DNA of 64,000 bases from Micromonospora_H sonneratiae (lineage in GTDB: Bacteria; Actinomycetota; Actinomycetes; Mycobacteriales; Micromonosporaceae). The stretch is taken from positions 423,570 to 487,569 of the forward strand of contig NZ_JBHTMP010000001.1 in NCBI RefSeq assembly GCF_042679305.1. The letters are read 5' to 3'. The notes below the pieces were generated by a model. It saw only the letters and a program-made list of their open reading frames with translations, searched no databases and was not told where the DNA came from. This document shows, one piece after another, positions 45,722 to 54,782 of this stretch (positions are counted from its first letter, which is position 1; each line of letters starts with the position of its first letter). The position numbers and the translations under genes were made by a program.

Positions 45722-46512
45722 GGGCTCGACGGTTCCGCGCCGCCCTGGCCACGGTCACCGCGCTGGCGGTGGTGGGTCTGACGGGTTGCGGCGGTGATGA
45801 TTCCGCCAGCCCGCAACCGGACGGCAGCGGCGGTGTCACCGGCAATGTCACGGTCTTCGCCGCCGCGTCGCTGACCGAGTCGTTCACGCGAATCGGGAAG
45901 GACTTCGAGGCCGCCAACCCGGGGGTGAAGGTCACCTTCAGCTTCGCCGGCAGTTCCGCACTGGCGACGCAGATCAACCAGGGTGCCCCGGCGGACGTGT
46001 TCGCCTCCGCTGCCCCGGCGAACATGAAGACCGTCACCGACGCTGGCAACGGCGTCGGCGCTCCGACCACATTCGTACGTAACCAACTTGTCATCGCCGT
46101 ACCGAAGGGCAACCCCAAGGGGGTGACCGGCCTGGCCGATCTGACGAAGCCGGACGCGAAGGTCGCGCTCTGCGCCGAGCAGGTCCCGTGCGGGGCAGCG
46201 GCGAAGAAGGCGCTCGACGCCGCCGGGGTGAAACTCACCCCGGTCACGCTGGAACAGGATGTCAAGGGTGCCCTGTCCAAGGTGAAACTGGGCGAGGTCG
46301 ACGCCGCGCTGGTCTACCGCACCGACGCGAAGGCTGCCGCCGCCGACGTCGAAGGCATCGAGTTCCCCGAATCGGCCGGGGCGATCAACGACTACCCGAT
46401 CGTCGTGCTGAAGAACGCGGCCAACAGGACCGCCGCGCAGGCGTTCGTCAACTACGTGCTGTCCGACACCGGCAGAGGTGTGCTCACCGCAGCCGGTTTC
46501 CAGGCACCGTAA
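45718..46512 (+). CDS. modA: Molybdate-binding lipoprotein ModA
   Basis: A 264-residue solute-binding protein. The signal ends with the lipobox LTGC, so the mature protein is lipid-anchored. Family features: VTVFAAASLTESFTRIGKDFE near the start of the mature part, FSFAGSSALATQINQGAPADVFASA, VRNQLVIAVPKGN, GEVDAALVYRTDAKAA and the C-terminal AQAFVNYVLSDTGRGVLTAAGF. The Ser in AAS and GSS are the usual oxyanion ligands. It captures molybdate or tungstate outside the membrane for ModBC. GTG 45718 overlaps the stop of the HTH-Mop gene. Confidence 0.95.
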   Translation: MRARRFRAALATVTALAVVGLTGCGGDDSASPQPDGSGGVTGNVTVFAAASLTESFTRIGKDFEAANPGVKVTFSFAGSSALATQINQGAPADVFASAAPANMKTVTDAGNGVGAPTTFVRNQLVIAVPKGNPKGVTGLADLTKPDAKVALCAEQVPCGAAAKKALDAAGVKLTPVTLEQDVKGALSKVKLGEVDAALVYRTDAKAAAADVEGIEFPESAGAINDYPIVVLKNAANRTAAQAFVNYVLSDTGRGVLTAAGFQAP

Positions 46513-46516
46513 GCCG

Positions 46517-47362
46517 GTGTCCCGACTTGACGACGAGGTGGTACGGCCGGCAACGGCCGCGCCACCTGCCCGTACCAGACGCACCAGCCGGGTACCGGTG
46601 GCGCTGCTGCTGCCCGCCACCCTCGGCCTGCTCTTCCTCGTCCTGCCCCTGGCCGGGCTGCTCGCCCGGACCCCCTGGAGCAGCCTGCCGCAGCGCCTGA
46701 CCGCACCCGGAGTACTCACCGCGCTGGGGCTGTCGATGCAGACCGCCACCCTCGCCACGCTGCTGTGCCTCGGCCTCGGCGTGCCCCTGGCCTGGCTGCT
46801 CGCCCGGGTCGAGTTCCCCGGCCGTCGCGTCGTACGCGCCCTCGTCACCGTGCCACTGGTGCTGCCGCCGGTCGTCGGCGGAGTGGCCCTGCTGCTGGTC
46901 TTCGGCCGCCGTGGGCTGCTCGGCTCCTGGCTCGACACGACGTTCGGCGTCACCCTGCCGTTCACCACCACCGGCGTGGTGCTCGCCGAGGCGTTCGTCG
47001 CCATGCCTTTCCTGATCATCGCCGTCGAGGGGGCGCTGCGTGGCGCCGACACCCGCTACGAGGAAGCAGCCGCCACCCTCGGTGCGGGCCGGTGGACCAC
47101 CTTCACCCACGTCACCCTGCCACTCGTCGCGCCGGGCATCGCCGCCGGCGCGGTGCTGTGCTGGGCCCGCGCACTCGGCGAGTTCGGCGCCACCATCACG
47201 TTCGCCGGCAACTTCCCCGGTCGTACCCAGACCATGCCCCTGGCCGTCTACCTCGCCCTGGAGACCGATCTGGAGGCCGCGATCGTGCTCAGCCTCATCC
47301 TGCTCACCGTCTCCGTCGCCATCCTCGCCAGCCTCCGCGACCGATGGATCAGCGCACCATGA
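46517..47362 (+). CDS. modB: Molybdate ABC permease ModB
   Basis: A 281-residue membrane subunit with about six helices and the EAA-type loop EEAAATLGAGRWTTFTHVTLP that docks to the ATPase. FPGRRVVRALVTVPLVLPP and GEFGATITFAGNFPGRTQT are characteristic of ModB/CysT permeases. GTG 46517 is four bases after modA; the stop overlaps modC by ATGA. It forms the translocation path for molybdate. Confidence 0.95.
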   Translation: MSRLDDEVVRPATAAPPARTRRTSRVPVALLLPATLGLLFLVLPLAGLLARTPWSSLPQRLTAPGVLTALGLSMQTATLATLLCLGLGVPLAWLLARVEFPGRRVVRALVTVPLVLPPVVGGVALLLVFGRRGLLGSWLDTTFGVTLPFTTTGVVLAEAFVAMPFLIIAVEGALRGADTRYEEAAATLGAGRWTTFTHVTLPLVAPGIAAGAVLCWARALGEFGATITFAGNFPGRTQTMPLAVYLALETDLEAAIVLSLILLTVSVAILASLRDRWISAP

Positions 47363-48465
47363 CCGCCGATCCGACCCCACAGGCGACGGCCGGGAGCGGC
47401 GTGCCGCTGCTCGACGCCCACCTCGTCGTGGACCGGGGTGCCTTCCGGCTCGACCTGCCCCTAACCATCAACCCCGGCGAGGTCGTCGCGCTCCTCGGAC
47501 CCAACGGCGCCGGCAAGACGACCGCGCTACGTACCCTCGCTGGCCTGCTCCCCCTCTCGGCCGGACACCTCGCCCTCGCCGGCCGCGAGTTCGACCACCC
47601 GAACCGACGGGTCTGGATCCCCGCCGAGCAGCGTCCGATCGGCGTGGTCTTCCAGGACTACCTGCTGTTCCCACACCTGACCGCGCTGGACAACGTTGCG
47701 TTCGGTCCGCGCCGCCACGGCCTGAACCGACACCAGGCCCGGCAACGGGCAGGCGACTGGCTGGCGCGGATGGGGCTGGCCGAACACAGCCGACGCAAGC
47801 CCCGACAGCTCTCCGGTGGTCAGGCCCAACGGGTCGCCCTGGCCCGCGCCCTCGCCGTCGACCCGGCGCTACTGCTGCTGGACGAGCCACTCGCCGCCCT
47901 GGATGCCCGTACCCGGCTCGACACCCGCGCCCAACTCCAGCACCACCTCGCCGAGCATCCCGGCGCCACCCTGCTGGTCACCCACGACCCGCTCGATGCC
48001 CTCGTCCTCGCCGACCGGCTCGTCATCATCGAACACGGCCGAGTGGTCCAGGAAGGCAACGCGGCGACCATCACCGCCCAGCCCCGCACCGACTACGTCG
48101 CCCGCCTGGTCGGACTCAACCTCTACCGTGGACACGCCGACGGTTACGCCGTCCTGCTCACCGACGGATTCCGACTGACCACCGGCGACCAGCACGACGG
48201 CGACGTCTTCGTCGCCTTTCCACCGTCAGCGGTCGCCCTCTACCCCGACCGCCCCGACGGCAGTCCCCGCAACACCTGGCCGGCCACCATCACCGGAATC
48301 CAACGGCACGGCGACAATCTCCGGATCCAGCTCACCGGTCCGATCGACGTGGCCGCCGACATCATCCCGCTGGCCGCCGCCCACCTCCACCTCACCCCCG
48401 GACAGCCCGTCTGGGCGGTGGTCAAAGCCACCGAAACCCGGACCTACCCTGCGGCACCGGGATAG
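47359..48465 (+). CDS. modC: Molybdate ABC ATPase ModC
   Basis: A 368-residue ATPase. Seen: Walker A GPNGAGKTT, Q-loop VFQDYLLFPHLTALDNVAFG, signature LSGGQAQRVALARAL, Walker B LLLLDEPLAALDA, H-loop LLVTHDPLDA, and a C-terminal TOBE/regulatory region (about 285-365) typical of ModC. ATG 47359 overlaps the modB stop; ATG 47344 is also in frame. It powers molybdate import for molybdenum-cofactor enzymes, none of which lies in the window. Confidence 0.95.
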   Translation: MTADPTPQATAGSGVPLLDAHLVVDRGAFRLDLPLTINPGEVVALLGPNGAGKTTALRTLAGLLPLSAGHLALAGREFDHPNRRVWIPAEQRPIGVVFQDYLLFPHLTALDNVAFGPRRHGLNRHQARQRAGDWLARMGLAEHSRRKPRQLSGGQAQRVALARALAVDPALLLLDEPLAALDARTRLDTRAQLQHHLAEHPGATLLVTHDPLDALVLADRLVIIEHGRVVQEGNAATITAQPRTDYVARLVGLNLYRGHADGYAVLLTDGFRLTTGDQHDGDVFVAFPPSAVALYPDRPDGSPRNTWPATITGIQRHGDNLRIQLTGPIDVAADIIPLAAAHLHLTPGQPVWAVVKATETRTYPAAPG

Positions 48466-48959
48466 GACGGAGTCCGCAACATCGTCACCGCCACCGGCCG
48501 TGACCGGTACCCGGCCGCCCTTGCGCAGGACCGTTCCCGTCACCTCACCTGAACCTAGAAGGACAAATTGCCACAATCGCTGCATACATGCTCAAGGGTG
48601 GTCTCAACCATCAGACGCCCAAGCGGCCAAGGTCGGGTCGGATGACTAGCCGCTGACGCACCGGGTACGCCCGCCGTATGGGTAGCCACAAGCAGAACAA
48701 GCACGATCCGGGCGGCGAGTCGGCGCGTGCCGGACGCCATTCGGGCAGCGGGGCACGCGGCCGGCAGGGCTCGGAGGTCGAACGCTCGCCGGACCGGCGG
48801 CATCTACGGGCCGCGACCGGAACCTCGGGAACCGAACGTGACCACGGCCGGGCAAAGGTCGAGGGGAGCGAGCGGGTCCAACGCCAGGGGACACGCTGAG
48901 CGCGGTCCCCACCTGCCCTGAGACCCTGTCCCCGATGGCGGTACCGGGCGCTCCGGGGC
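48466..48959. other. Gap after the molybdate operon
   Basis: A 494-base stretch. The only candidate gene is the small ORF 48678-48899. No strong terminator is seen after modC; the imperfect GC-rich repeat around 48498-48525 is weak. Confidence 0.4.
48678..48899 (+). CDS. Possible small hydrophilic protein
   Basis: A 73-residue frame starting MGSHKQNKHDPGG, very rich in Gly, Arg, Ser and His and probably disordered. G/C-biased third positions are compatible with coding, but there is no ribosome site close to the ATG and no recognised family. It could be chance in GC-rich DNA. Confidence 0.3.
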   Translation: MGSHKQNKHDPGGESARAGRHSGSGARGRQGSEVERSPDRRHLRAATGTSGTERDHGRAKVEGSERVQRQGTR

Positions 48960-49490
48960 TCAGGGCACGATCGCGTAGAGCCCGTCGGTCGGGTCGACCA
49001 CGGCGTTGAGTCGCACCCCGACCTTCAGGCCGGGATGGTCCTTGCACTGCGAGGCGGATTCGAACGGTTCGAACCCGGATCCGCTGATCAGCAACCTCAG
49101 CTCGATCCCGCTCTCCTCGCCCAGCGAGGCGGGTCGCACAGCCATGATCTCGGCCGTCGCGACGACCCCGACCGTCTCCAGCCGGCGCAGGTCCCGCCGG
49201 GCCCGGTCCGCCAACCGCGCCTCGTACCGAACCAGCTTGACGCACGACACCGTGACCCCGACCCCGACGACACCCATGATCCACCGGTTCACGGTGGGCT
49301 CACTGGTGGCGAGGACGACGGCGGCGTACACCATGAACGGGCCGATCAGCAGCAGCGGAACCTCCAGGACCCGCAGCAGCGACCGCCAGAACCGACCGGA
49401 GGGCAGGTTCGCCTGGCGCGGCCCGTGGTCCGGGCCTGACCAGATGAGCGCGCTCCGGCCGGGTACGTATCCCTTCGGCACCATCGGCAC
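48960..49490 (-). CDS. Two-helix membrane protein of unknown function
   Basis: A 176-residue protein (174 if ATG 49484 is used instead of GTG 49490; AGGTGG precedes both). Two membrane helices at about 40-62 and 69-88 are followed by a basic stretch (RYEARLADRARRDLRRLE) and a cytoplasmic beta-rich domain of about 75 residues (VVATAEIMAVRPAS, GIELRLLISGSGFEPF, GLKVGVRLNAVVDPTDGLYAIVP). The soluble part recalls DUF3592-like or OB/SH3-like envelope proteins, but I cannot assign a family. Confidence 0.7.
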   Translation of the reverse strand: MPMVPKGYVPGRSALIWSGPDHGPRQANLPSGRFWRSLLRVLEVPLLLIGPFMVYAAVVLATSEPTVNRWIMGVVGVGVTVSCVKLVRYEARLADRARRDLRRLETVGVVATAEIMAVRPASLGEESGIELRLLISGSGFEPFESASQCKDHPGLKVGVRLNAVVDPTDGLYAIVP

Positions 49491-49654
49491 GCCGCCACCT
49501 TAGTCAGGATCGTCAAGTGGTTCTTCTCAACGGATATCAAGTAACGGATGGATGCTGAAGAGAAGGGCGGATACGAACCTCATCGCCGACCGCACCGGAA
49601 CACGCGGCCGAACCATTCGCACGCCGGAGACGGATCGACTGCGACAATCAGGAA

Positions 49655-50791
49655 ATGAGTGACAGCAATCAAAGCGTCAGTCGTGCCTCCGCTGACGCGG
49701 ACTTCCTGGAATGGAATTTCTCGATCATGGCCGGGAGTTCGCCGTGGTCGGTGGAGCAGGGAATGACGCAACTGCTCGCCCACCAGGGCGCGGAGGGCTT
49801 CGGGCCGTCCCTGGCCACCGCGGTGCAGCTTGACGCCAACGTCATACACGAACTGGGCACGCGGCAGACACCGACGGCCGTGGCGGCGTTGCGGGCCTTC
49901 GAGGCAATGAGCACGATCGACACTCAACGCGAACTCGCTTCGATGAACGCCGACCGACTCGTACGACAGGGGCTGCCAGAGCCGGTCTGGGGATCCACGA
50001 TCAGCCGGGTACGGGTGGATGGCTGCTGGTGGGCGCACGACCAGTTCGACGAGACGGCGATAGTGCTCTGCGCGTTCTCCTACGACGGAGTCGACGAGCA
50101 CGGCATCCTGGCCATGATCGATCGCACGATCGGCGATGGACTGTTCAGGGAGCTGACCCTCGGAATGCGCGTGGACCCGTTGCTGGAGGTCCTCCGCAGT
50201 GCGGAAGAAGGCGACGAAGGTTTCGTCAGCGAACCGCTCGACCCGGCGTACGCCCGGCGGCTGATCGAGGACGCGATCGCCACCTCGGACGAGATACTCG
50301 AAGACCGGCAGTACCAGCCCAAGCCGATGCCGGCGGTGTACCGGAAGATGCGAGCACTGACCCTGACCCGCGCCCGCGCGTTGAGCGACGTCGTCGCTCC
50401 GCCGGACTCCTTTCCCAACAGTGTCGAACTCGAACTCCTGAAACAGTCCTTCCTCGGTTCAGCGACTGCAGCCACCCTGCCCCCGAACGAAGAGGCAGGA
50501 CAGGCGCTGGACCTGCTGTTCACGCATTTCATCGAACAGGCCGCCTGCCATCCCCTCCACCTCGGCCCACGCCGGATCACGGCCGTCCTCGGCCTGCCCA
50601 GCCTCGCTCCCGACCAGATCGACAACCCGGCCGTCGGACGGGTCCTTCCCGACGTCGCCACCGCCTGGGCCGCCTGGACCGCAGCAGAGCGGGGCCTCCC
50701 CCGCGACGCCACCGAACGCCTCGAACAGGCCACCAAACAGGCATGCGCGGAACTCCGTACCGCAAACGCCGACGGCCACGAAACACCGTGA
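49655..50791 (+). CDS. Protein of unknown function
   Basis: A 378-residue soluble protein with no signal, membrane helix or motif that I recognise. It is acidic and mostly helical; recognisable segments include FLEWNFSIMAGSSPWSVEQGMTQLLA split by loops, VDGCWWAHDQFDETAIVLCAF and, near the C-terminus, AWAAWTAAERGLPRDATERLEQA. The start ATG 49655 lies seven bases after a -10-like GACAAT, so the mRNA may be leaderless. It converges on the ABC-F gene. Confidence 0.75.
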   Translation: MSDSNQSVSRASADADFLEWNFSIMAGSSPWSVEQGMTQLLAHQGAEGFGPSLATAVQLDANVIHELGTRQTPTAVAALRAFEAMSTIDTQRELASMNADRLVRQGLPEPVWGSTISRVRVDGCWWAHDQFDETAIVLCAFSYDGVDEHGILAMIDRTIGDGLFRELTLGMRVDPLLEVLRSAEEGDEGFVSEPLDPAYARRLIEDAIATSDEILEDRQYQPKPMPAVYRKMRALTLTRARALSDVVAPPDSFPNSVELELLKQSFLGSATAATLPPNEEAGQALDLLFTHFIEQAACHPLHLGPRRITAVLGLPSLAPDQIDNPAVGRVLPDVATAWAAWTAAERGLPRDATERLEQATKQACAELRTANADGHETP

Positions 50792-50808
50792 CGTTCCGGC
50801 TGCCGACT

Positions 50809-50842
50809 CCGGGTCAGAGCCCCACCCGAGGCCCTGACCCGG
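50809..50842. terminator. Bidirectional terminator
   Basis: CCGGGTCAG (50809-50817) pairs with CTGACCCGG (50834-50842), extended inward by three pairs past one mismatch. A third copy of CTCCGGGTCAGA follows at 50847-50858 and runs into the end of the ABC-F gene. Confidence 0.65.
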
Positions 50843-50853
50843 TCACCTCCGGG

Positions 50854-52476
50854 TCAGACCCGTAGTCGCGGCCAGGTTACGGTGTCGCGCAGCAGTTGCC
50901 GGTCGTGGGTGGCCAGCACCACCGCGGCCCCCGTCGTCACGAGTGCCTGCGTCAACTCCTCGACCAGGGACATCGACAGATGGTTGGTCGGCTCGTCGAG
51001 CAGCACGACCTGGGGTCGCCCGGCCAGCATGACGGCCAGGTCGAGCCGCCGTTGCTGGCCGATCGAAAGCTCCGTCACCGGCCGGTGGACGGCGTCGGCG
51101 GAGAGCAGCCCGAACTGCGTGAGCCCGAGCCGCTCGGCCCCGTCGAGCCCACCGGAGCTCACGAGTCTGCCCACGACGGCGTCGTAGACCTCGAAGGCAC
51201 GCCGCCGTGACGGCGGCGGTGACTCCTGCGTGAGCAGTCCCACCCGCGCGCCCCGCCTACGCTGCACCGTCCCCGCGTCCGGTGCCAGCGTCCCGGCGAG
51301 CACGGCGAGCAGGCTCGACTTGCCCGAGCCGTTGGGGCCGGTCACCACGAGCCGCTCACCGGAACGCAGGTGAACGGAGCACGGCGAGGTGAGCCGGTCG
51401 TTCACCATCACCTCGTCGGCCCGCAGGAGCGTGGCTCCCGGTGCCGCCCCGAGCTGCGGCATCTGGAACCGCAACGGCGGCTTGGGTACGTCGACGACGT
51501 GCGCCTCGAGTTCTTCCTGCCGCCGGTGAACAGCCCGTACGAGTGCGGGTGCCCGGGTCGCGCGGGTGTGCTTCCCGGTTCCCTTCTCCGGCCGCCACCC
51601 GGTGGACAGCCGGTTCTGGGCCACGGAGAGGTTCTGCGCGAGCCGCTGCCGCTCGCTCTGCTGGTCCCGGTACTCGGCTTCCCAGAGCTCCCGCTCGGCG
51701 CGATGCCCTTCTCGATAGCCGGCGTATCCGCCGCCGTAGATCCGGGGACGTCCGTCCCTGGTGGGGTCGAGGTCGAGCACCGAGGTGACCACGTCGGCCA
51801 GCAGTGCGCGGTCGTGGCTGACCAGCACCACCACGCCCGGATGCTCGCGGAGCCGGGCGGTCAGATGGTCGAGACCAGCCGCGTCGAGATGGTTGGTCGG
51901 CTCGTCCAGCAGCAGCAGGTCGTGCCCGGCGCCCAGTAGACAGGCCAGCCGGATCCGGTAGCGCTGCCCGACGGAGAGGCTGCCCAGCGGCCGGCTACGG
52001 TCGTGCACCGCGCCGAGCGCGGCCAGCGAGATGTCGACCCGGCGGTCGGCATCCCACGCGTCGATCGATTCCGCCGCCCCGAGCGCGTTGGCGTACTCCT
52101 GCTCCGCGCCGGGACGTCCCTCGACGAGCGCGGTCGTCGCCGAGTCGAACGCGCGCAGCACGGCGCGTACCTGGGCAAGCTCGACGTCGATCAGGTCGCC
52201 GACCGTACGGTCTTCTCCAACCGGCATCACCTGGTCGGCGACGCCCAGGGTGCCGACCCGGTGTACCGAGCCGGAGTCGGGAACCAGGGTCCCGGCGAGC
52301 ACCTGCAGCAAGGTGGTCTTCCCGCGACCGTTCTCCCCGACCACCCCCAGCCGATCGCCGGGTGAGACGGTCATGTTCACACCGGTCAGGACCGGTCGAC
52401 CGCCGCGGGCGACATGCAGATCGGCAGCGCTGAGGTGGGCCCGCTCACGAGCGGGTAGAGCAACAGTGGTGGACAC
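50854..52476 (-). CDS. ABC-F ribosome-protection protein (antibiotic resistance type)
   Basis: A 540-residue protein with two ATPase domains and no membrane segments. First domain: Walker A GENGRGKTT, signature LSVGQRYRIRLA, Walker B LLLLDEPTNHLD, VLVSHDRALL. Second: GPNGSGKSS, LSIGQQRRLDLA, VVLLDEPTNHLS, VLATHDRQLL. Between them lies a charged linker (YAGYREGHRAERELWEAEYRDQQSERQRL), as in ARE ABC-F proteins such as TlrC and OleB, which enter the ribosomal E site and dislodge macrolides, lincosamides or streptogramins. The SVGQ/SIGQ variants of LSGGQ are usual there. GTG 52476 has GGAGG four bases upstream. A long leader with a small ORF suggests antibiotic-induced attenuation. Confidence 0.9.
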   Translation of the reverse strand: MSTTVALPARERAHLSAADLHVARGGRPVLTGVNMTVSPGDRLGVVGENGRGKTTLLQVLAGTLVPDSGSVHRVGTLGVADQVMPVGEDRTVGDLIDVELAQVRAVLRAFDSATTALVEGRPGAEQEYANALGAAESIDAWDADRRVDISLAALGAVHDRSRPLGSLSVGQRYRIRLACLLGAGHDLLLLDEPTNHLDAAGLDHLTARLREHPGVVVLVSHDRALLADVVTSVLDLDPTRDGRPRIYGGGYAGYREGHRAERELWEAEYRDQQSERQRLAQNLSVAQNRLSTGWRPEKGTGKHTRATRAPALVRAVHRRQEELEAHVVDVPKPPLRFQMPQLGAAPGATLLRADEVMVNDRLTSPCSVHLRSGERLVVTGPNGSGKSSLLAVLAGTLAPDAGTVQRRRGARVGLLTQESPPPSRRRAFEVYDAVVGRLVSSGGLDGAERLGLTQFGLLSADAVHRPVTELSIGQQRRLDLAVMLAGRPQVVLLDEPTNHLSMSLVEELTQALVTTGAAVVLATHDRQLLRDTVTWPRLRV

Positions 52477-52499
52477 ACTTCCTCCGAACGACGGATCCC

Positions 52500-52633
52500 G
52501 CGTGCCAGCACAGCAAGAGGCGCGGAGACGGGAACCCGTGAAAGACGAGAGACGACGACAACGAGATCGACCGCACCCGGGCCCATCGATCAGGGCTGAA
52601 CCGGGATGGCATCGGCGGTCGAGATCGTCGCTC
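52500..52633 (-). promoter_or_regulatory. Candidate transcription attenuator of the ABC-F gene
   Basis: On the minus strand TCGACCGC (52622-52615) pairs with GCGGTCGA (52574-52567), enclosing about 40 bases, and is followed by a pyrimidine-rich stretch containing TTGTCGTCGTC and TCTTT. This resembles a terminator placed between the leader ORF and the gene. A small hairpin CTC-TGA-GAG sits on the leader ORF stop codon, where a stalled ribosome would change the folding. Confidence 0.35.
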
Positions 52634-52654
52634 TCAGAGGAAGTACAGATGCAT
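52634..52654 (-). CDS. Six-codon leader ORF (MHLYFL) of the ABC-F gene
   Basis: ATG CAT CTG TAC TTC CTC TGA encodes MHLYFL 158 bases upstream of the ABC-F start. A -10-like TAAGCT ends six bases before the ATG, so the mRNA could begin at the ORF itself. Short hydrophobic leader peptides precede several antibiotic-inducible ABC-F genes; the MsrD leader, from memory, is MYLIFM, similar in length and in its Tyr, Leu, Phe content. Confidence 0.45.
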   Translation of the reverse strand: MHLYFL

Positions 52655-52995
52655 GTCGCGAGCTTAACACGGCCCTCGGGAGGCGATAGAAGATCCACTG
52701 ATCCCAGGGCATACCGCGCTCAAGCTGGGTTTCGCAGTGGCGCTACCGCACGATGCGCACGCCACCCAGGACGCTCCCGCTGCCCCCCGGGCATCCGTGA
52801 CCCGATCCCAGCGGCGAGGCCGACATCGTGCCGTACGCATCCCAACTCGGTTTCGTCCCCGTCGGGACGGTTGTGGATCGCACGGCGTGGTCCGCTGCGT
52901 CGCGCCGGGAACAACCCGGCGCGACGACAGGCGAACGTGGCTCCGCCCACCATCTGCCCTGGTCAGGCGATAACGGCCGTGGGATACGGGGGCGG

Positions 52996-54666
52996 CTAAC
53001 GGCCGGCGGCCACCACCTCGCCATCAGACGCGGCGGCCGGTGAGGCGAGGGCAGCCGACAGTTCCCGCGCGACGTGACCGAGACCGTCGGCCGGTGCGAG
53101 GGCGAAGACGAACCGGTCCGGCCGCAGGATCACCAGATCTGCCCGGTGACCGCGTAGCCAGCCACCGATCGCCCCGTCCACATCGACGACGTCCACCCGC
53201 CGGTCGGACTCACCGGGCGTGGGCAGGTCCGCCAGCGGGGTGCCGGCCGGGTGTACGGCGACGAACCGTACCGGCAGCCCGCGCCACCGGGGATCGTCCG
53301 GGCCGCCCGACGGCACACCAGGTCCGAGTACCGCGAAACCGGAGCCGAGCACCCCGTCGAGCAGCTGCGGCCCGGCTGACCCCGGGATGCCGACCCGCGG
53401 TTGGGGAAACATCGTCCCCACCGCACCGTCCCGCCGGCCACCGGCCAGCAGACCCCGCTGGTACGCCGGTACCGGCTTGAACTCGAAGTGCCGGACGAAT
53501 CGGCGCACCCGGGGCACCACCTGGACGCCCCGCAGCGCCGTGTCACGGAGCCAGGCGGTGGTACGGCTACGAGCCAGGAAGACCCGTCCCATCCGTACGC
53601 TCGTCCGCGCCATCGCCACGGTGTGCGGGCGCCGTTCCGTCTCGTACGTGTCCAGTAGCGCCGGGTCGGCGGCACCGGACAGCACCATGGCGAGCTTCCA
53701 CGACAGGTTCGCCGCGTCACGTAGGCCGCTGCACAGGCCTTGGCCGAGGAACGGTGGCATCTGGTGTGCCGCGTCGCCCAGCAGGAACACCCGGCCCCGG
53801 CGCCACTCCCGCGCGACGAGGTGGTGGAAGGTGTAGACCACCGCCCTGGTGATGTTGAAACCGGCCGGGTCGACGTACGGCTCGATCAGCCGGGCGAGTG
53901 TCTCCGGCCGACGCATGTCGGCCTCGGTCTCGCCGGGGCGCAGCATGAACTCCATCCGGTAACTGCCCCGGGCGCCGGGCGACACGAACGCCGGCCGCTG
54001 CCAGTCGCACACGAACGTGGTGTGGCCCAACCGTACGGCGTCCGGAGCCACGTCACCGGAGACGGCCAACCACGGCTCCGCGTAGCTTGCCCCCACCAGT
54101 GGAATCCGGACGGCCGACCGGGTGGTGCTACGGGCTCCGTCGCAGCCGAGCACGTACCTGGCCCGTACCGGGCGGAACTGCTCGGTGGCCATGTCGCGCA
54201 GTACCAGGTGCACCCAGTCGTCGTCCTGCTGAAGGGTGACCAGTTCCGTACCGAGGGCGAGGTCGACGTGGTCGAACCGGTCCAGGCCGGCGCGGAGTGT
54301 CTGTTCCAGCAACGGTTGGTCGAAGAAGTTCAGCGCCGCATGGCCGAAGCCGAAATCGACCTCTGACAGGGCGATGGTGGCGAAGATCCGACCGGCGCGG
54401 TTCAGGTAGTCGGCCCGCGACGGCTGGTGCATGTCGCCAGAGACCTGGTCAAGCAGGCCCGCCTGCTGGTAGATGCGCAGTGCCTCGTCGTCACAGGAGA
54501 ACGCCCGTGGCTGGCCGTGTGGAGCACCGCTCCGCTCGACCACCAGCGTACGCACGCCGCGCGCGCTGAGCAGGTTCGCCGTCAGTGCGCCGACCGGGCC
54601 GCATCCGACGATGACGACATCGACCTCCTGAACCGCTTCGCGACCCGACGGCTGGACTGGACGCAT
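52996..54666 (-). CDS. MhpA-like FAD-dependent aromatic hydroxylase
   Basis: A 556-residue flavin monooxygenase of class A. Seen: the N-terminal Rossmann motif DVVIVGCGPVGALTANLLSARG, RAFSCDDEALRIYQQAGL, the second FAD motif YVLGCDGARS, and GRVFLLGDAAHQMPPFLGQGL with SGLRDAANLSWKLA. The closest pattern is MhpA (3-(3-hydroxyphenyl)propionate hydroxylase), including the C-terminal thioredoxin-like tail (LVILRPDRFVFAL). The enzyme adds one oxygen atom to an aromatic ring with NAD(P)H and O2. ATG 54666 has GGAAAGGG eight bases upstream; the frame is open to 54717. Placement between a SARP and an ABC-F gene leaves aromatic catabolism, tailoring or inactivation of an antibiotic as possible roles. 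Confidence 0.88.
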   Translation of the reverse strand: MRPVQPSGREAVQEVDVVIVGCGPVGALTANLLSARGVRTLVVERSGAPHGQPRAFSCDDEALRIYQQAGLLDQVSGDMHQPSRADYLNRAGRIFATIALSEVDFGFGHAALNFFDQPLLEQTLRAGLDRFDHVDLALGTELVTLQQDDDWVHLVLRDMATEQFRPVRARYVLGCDGARSTTRSAVRIPLVGASYAEPWLAVSGDVAPDAVRLGHTTFVCDWQRPAFVSPGARGSYRMEFMLRPGETEADMRRPETLARLIEPYVDPAGFNITRAVVYTFHHLVAREWRRGRVFLLGDAAHQMPPFLGQGLCSGLRDAANLSWKLAMVLSGAADPALLDTYETERRPHTVAMARTSVRMGRVFLARSRTTAWLRDTALRGVQVVPRVRRFVRHFEFKPVPAYQRGLLAGGRRDGAVGTMFPQPRVGIPGSAGPQLLDGVLGSGFAVLGPGVPSGGPDDPRWRGLPVRFVAVHPAGTPLADLPTPGESDRRVDVVDVDGAIGGWLRGHRADLVILRPDRFVFALAPADGLGHVARELSAALASPAAASDGEVVAAGR

Positions 54667-54782
54667 GACAGTGACCCTTTCCGGAACGTGACTCATCGGG
54701 ACGGCCCAGCCGTCCACGGGATGGTGACCACGACACCAGACGGGTGTGGAGAAGGTATGCAGAGCGCGTGGAGACGGTCGGG

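Larger units (their letters stand above)
52477..52995. other. Leader and promoter region of the ABC-F gene
   Basis: A 519-base gap between two minus-strand genes. It contains the candidate leader ORF and attenuator hairpin (see separate entries) and, further upstream, the end of the flavin hydroxylase gene with no obvious terminator. No other gene is supported. Confidence 0.5.
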
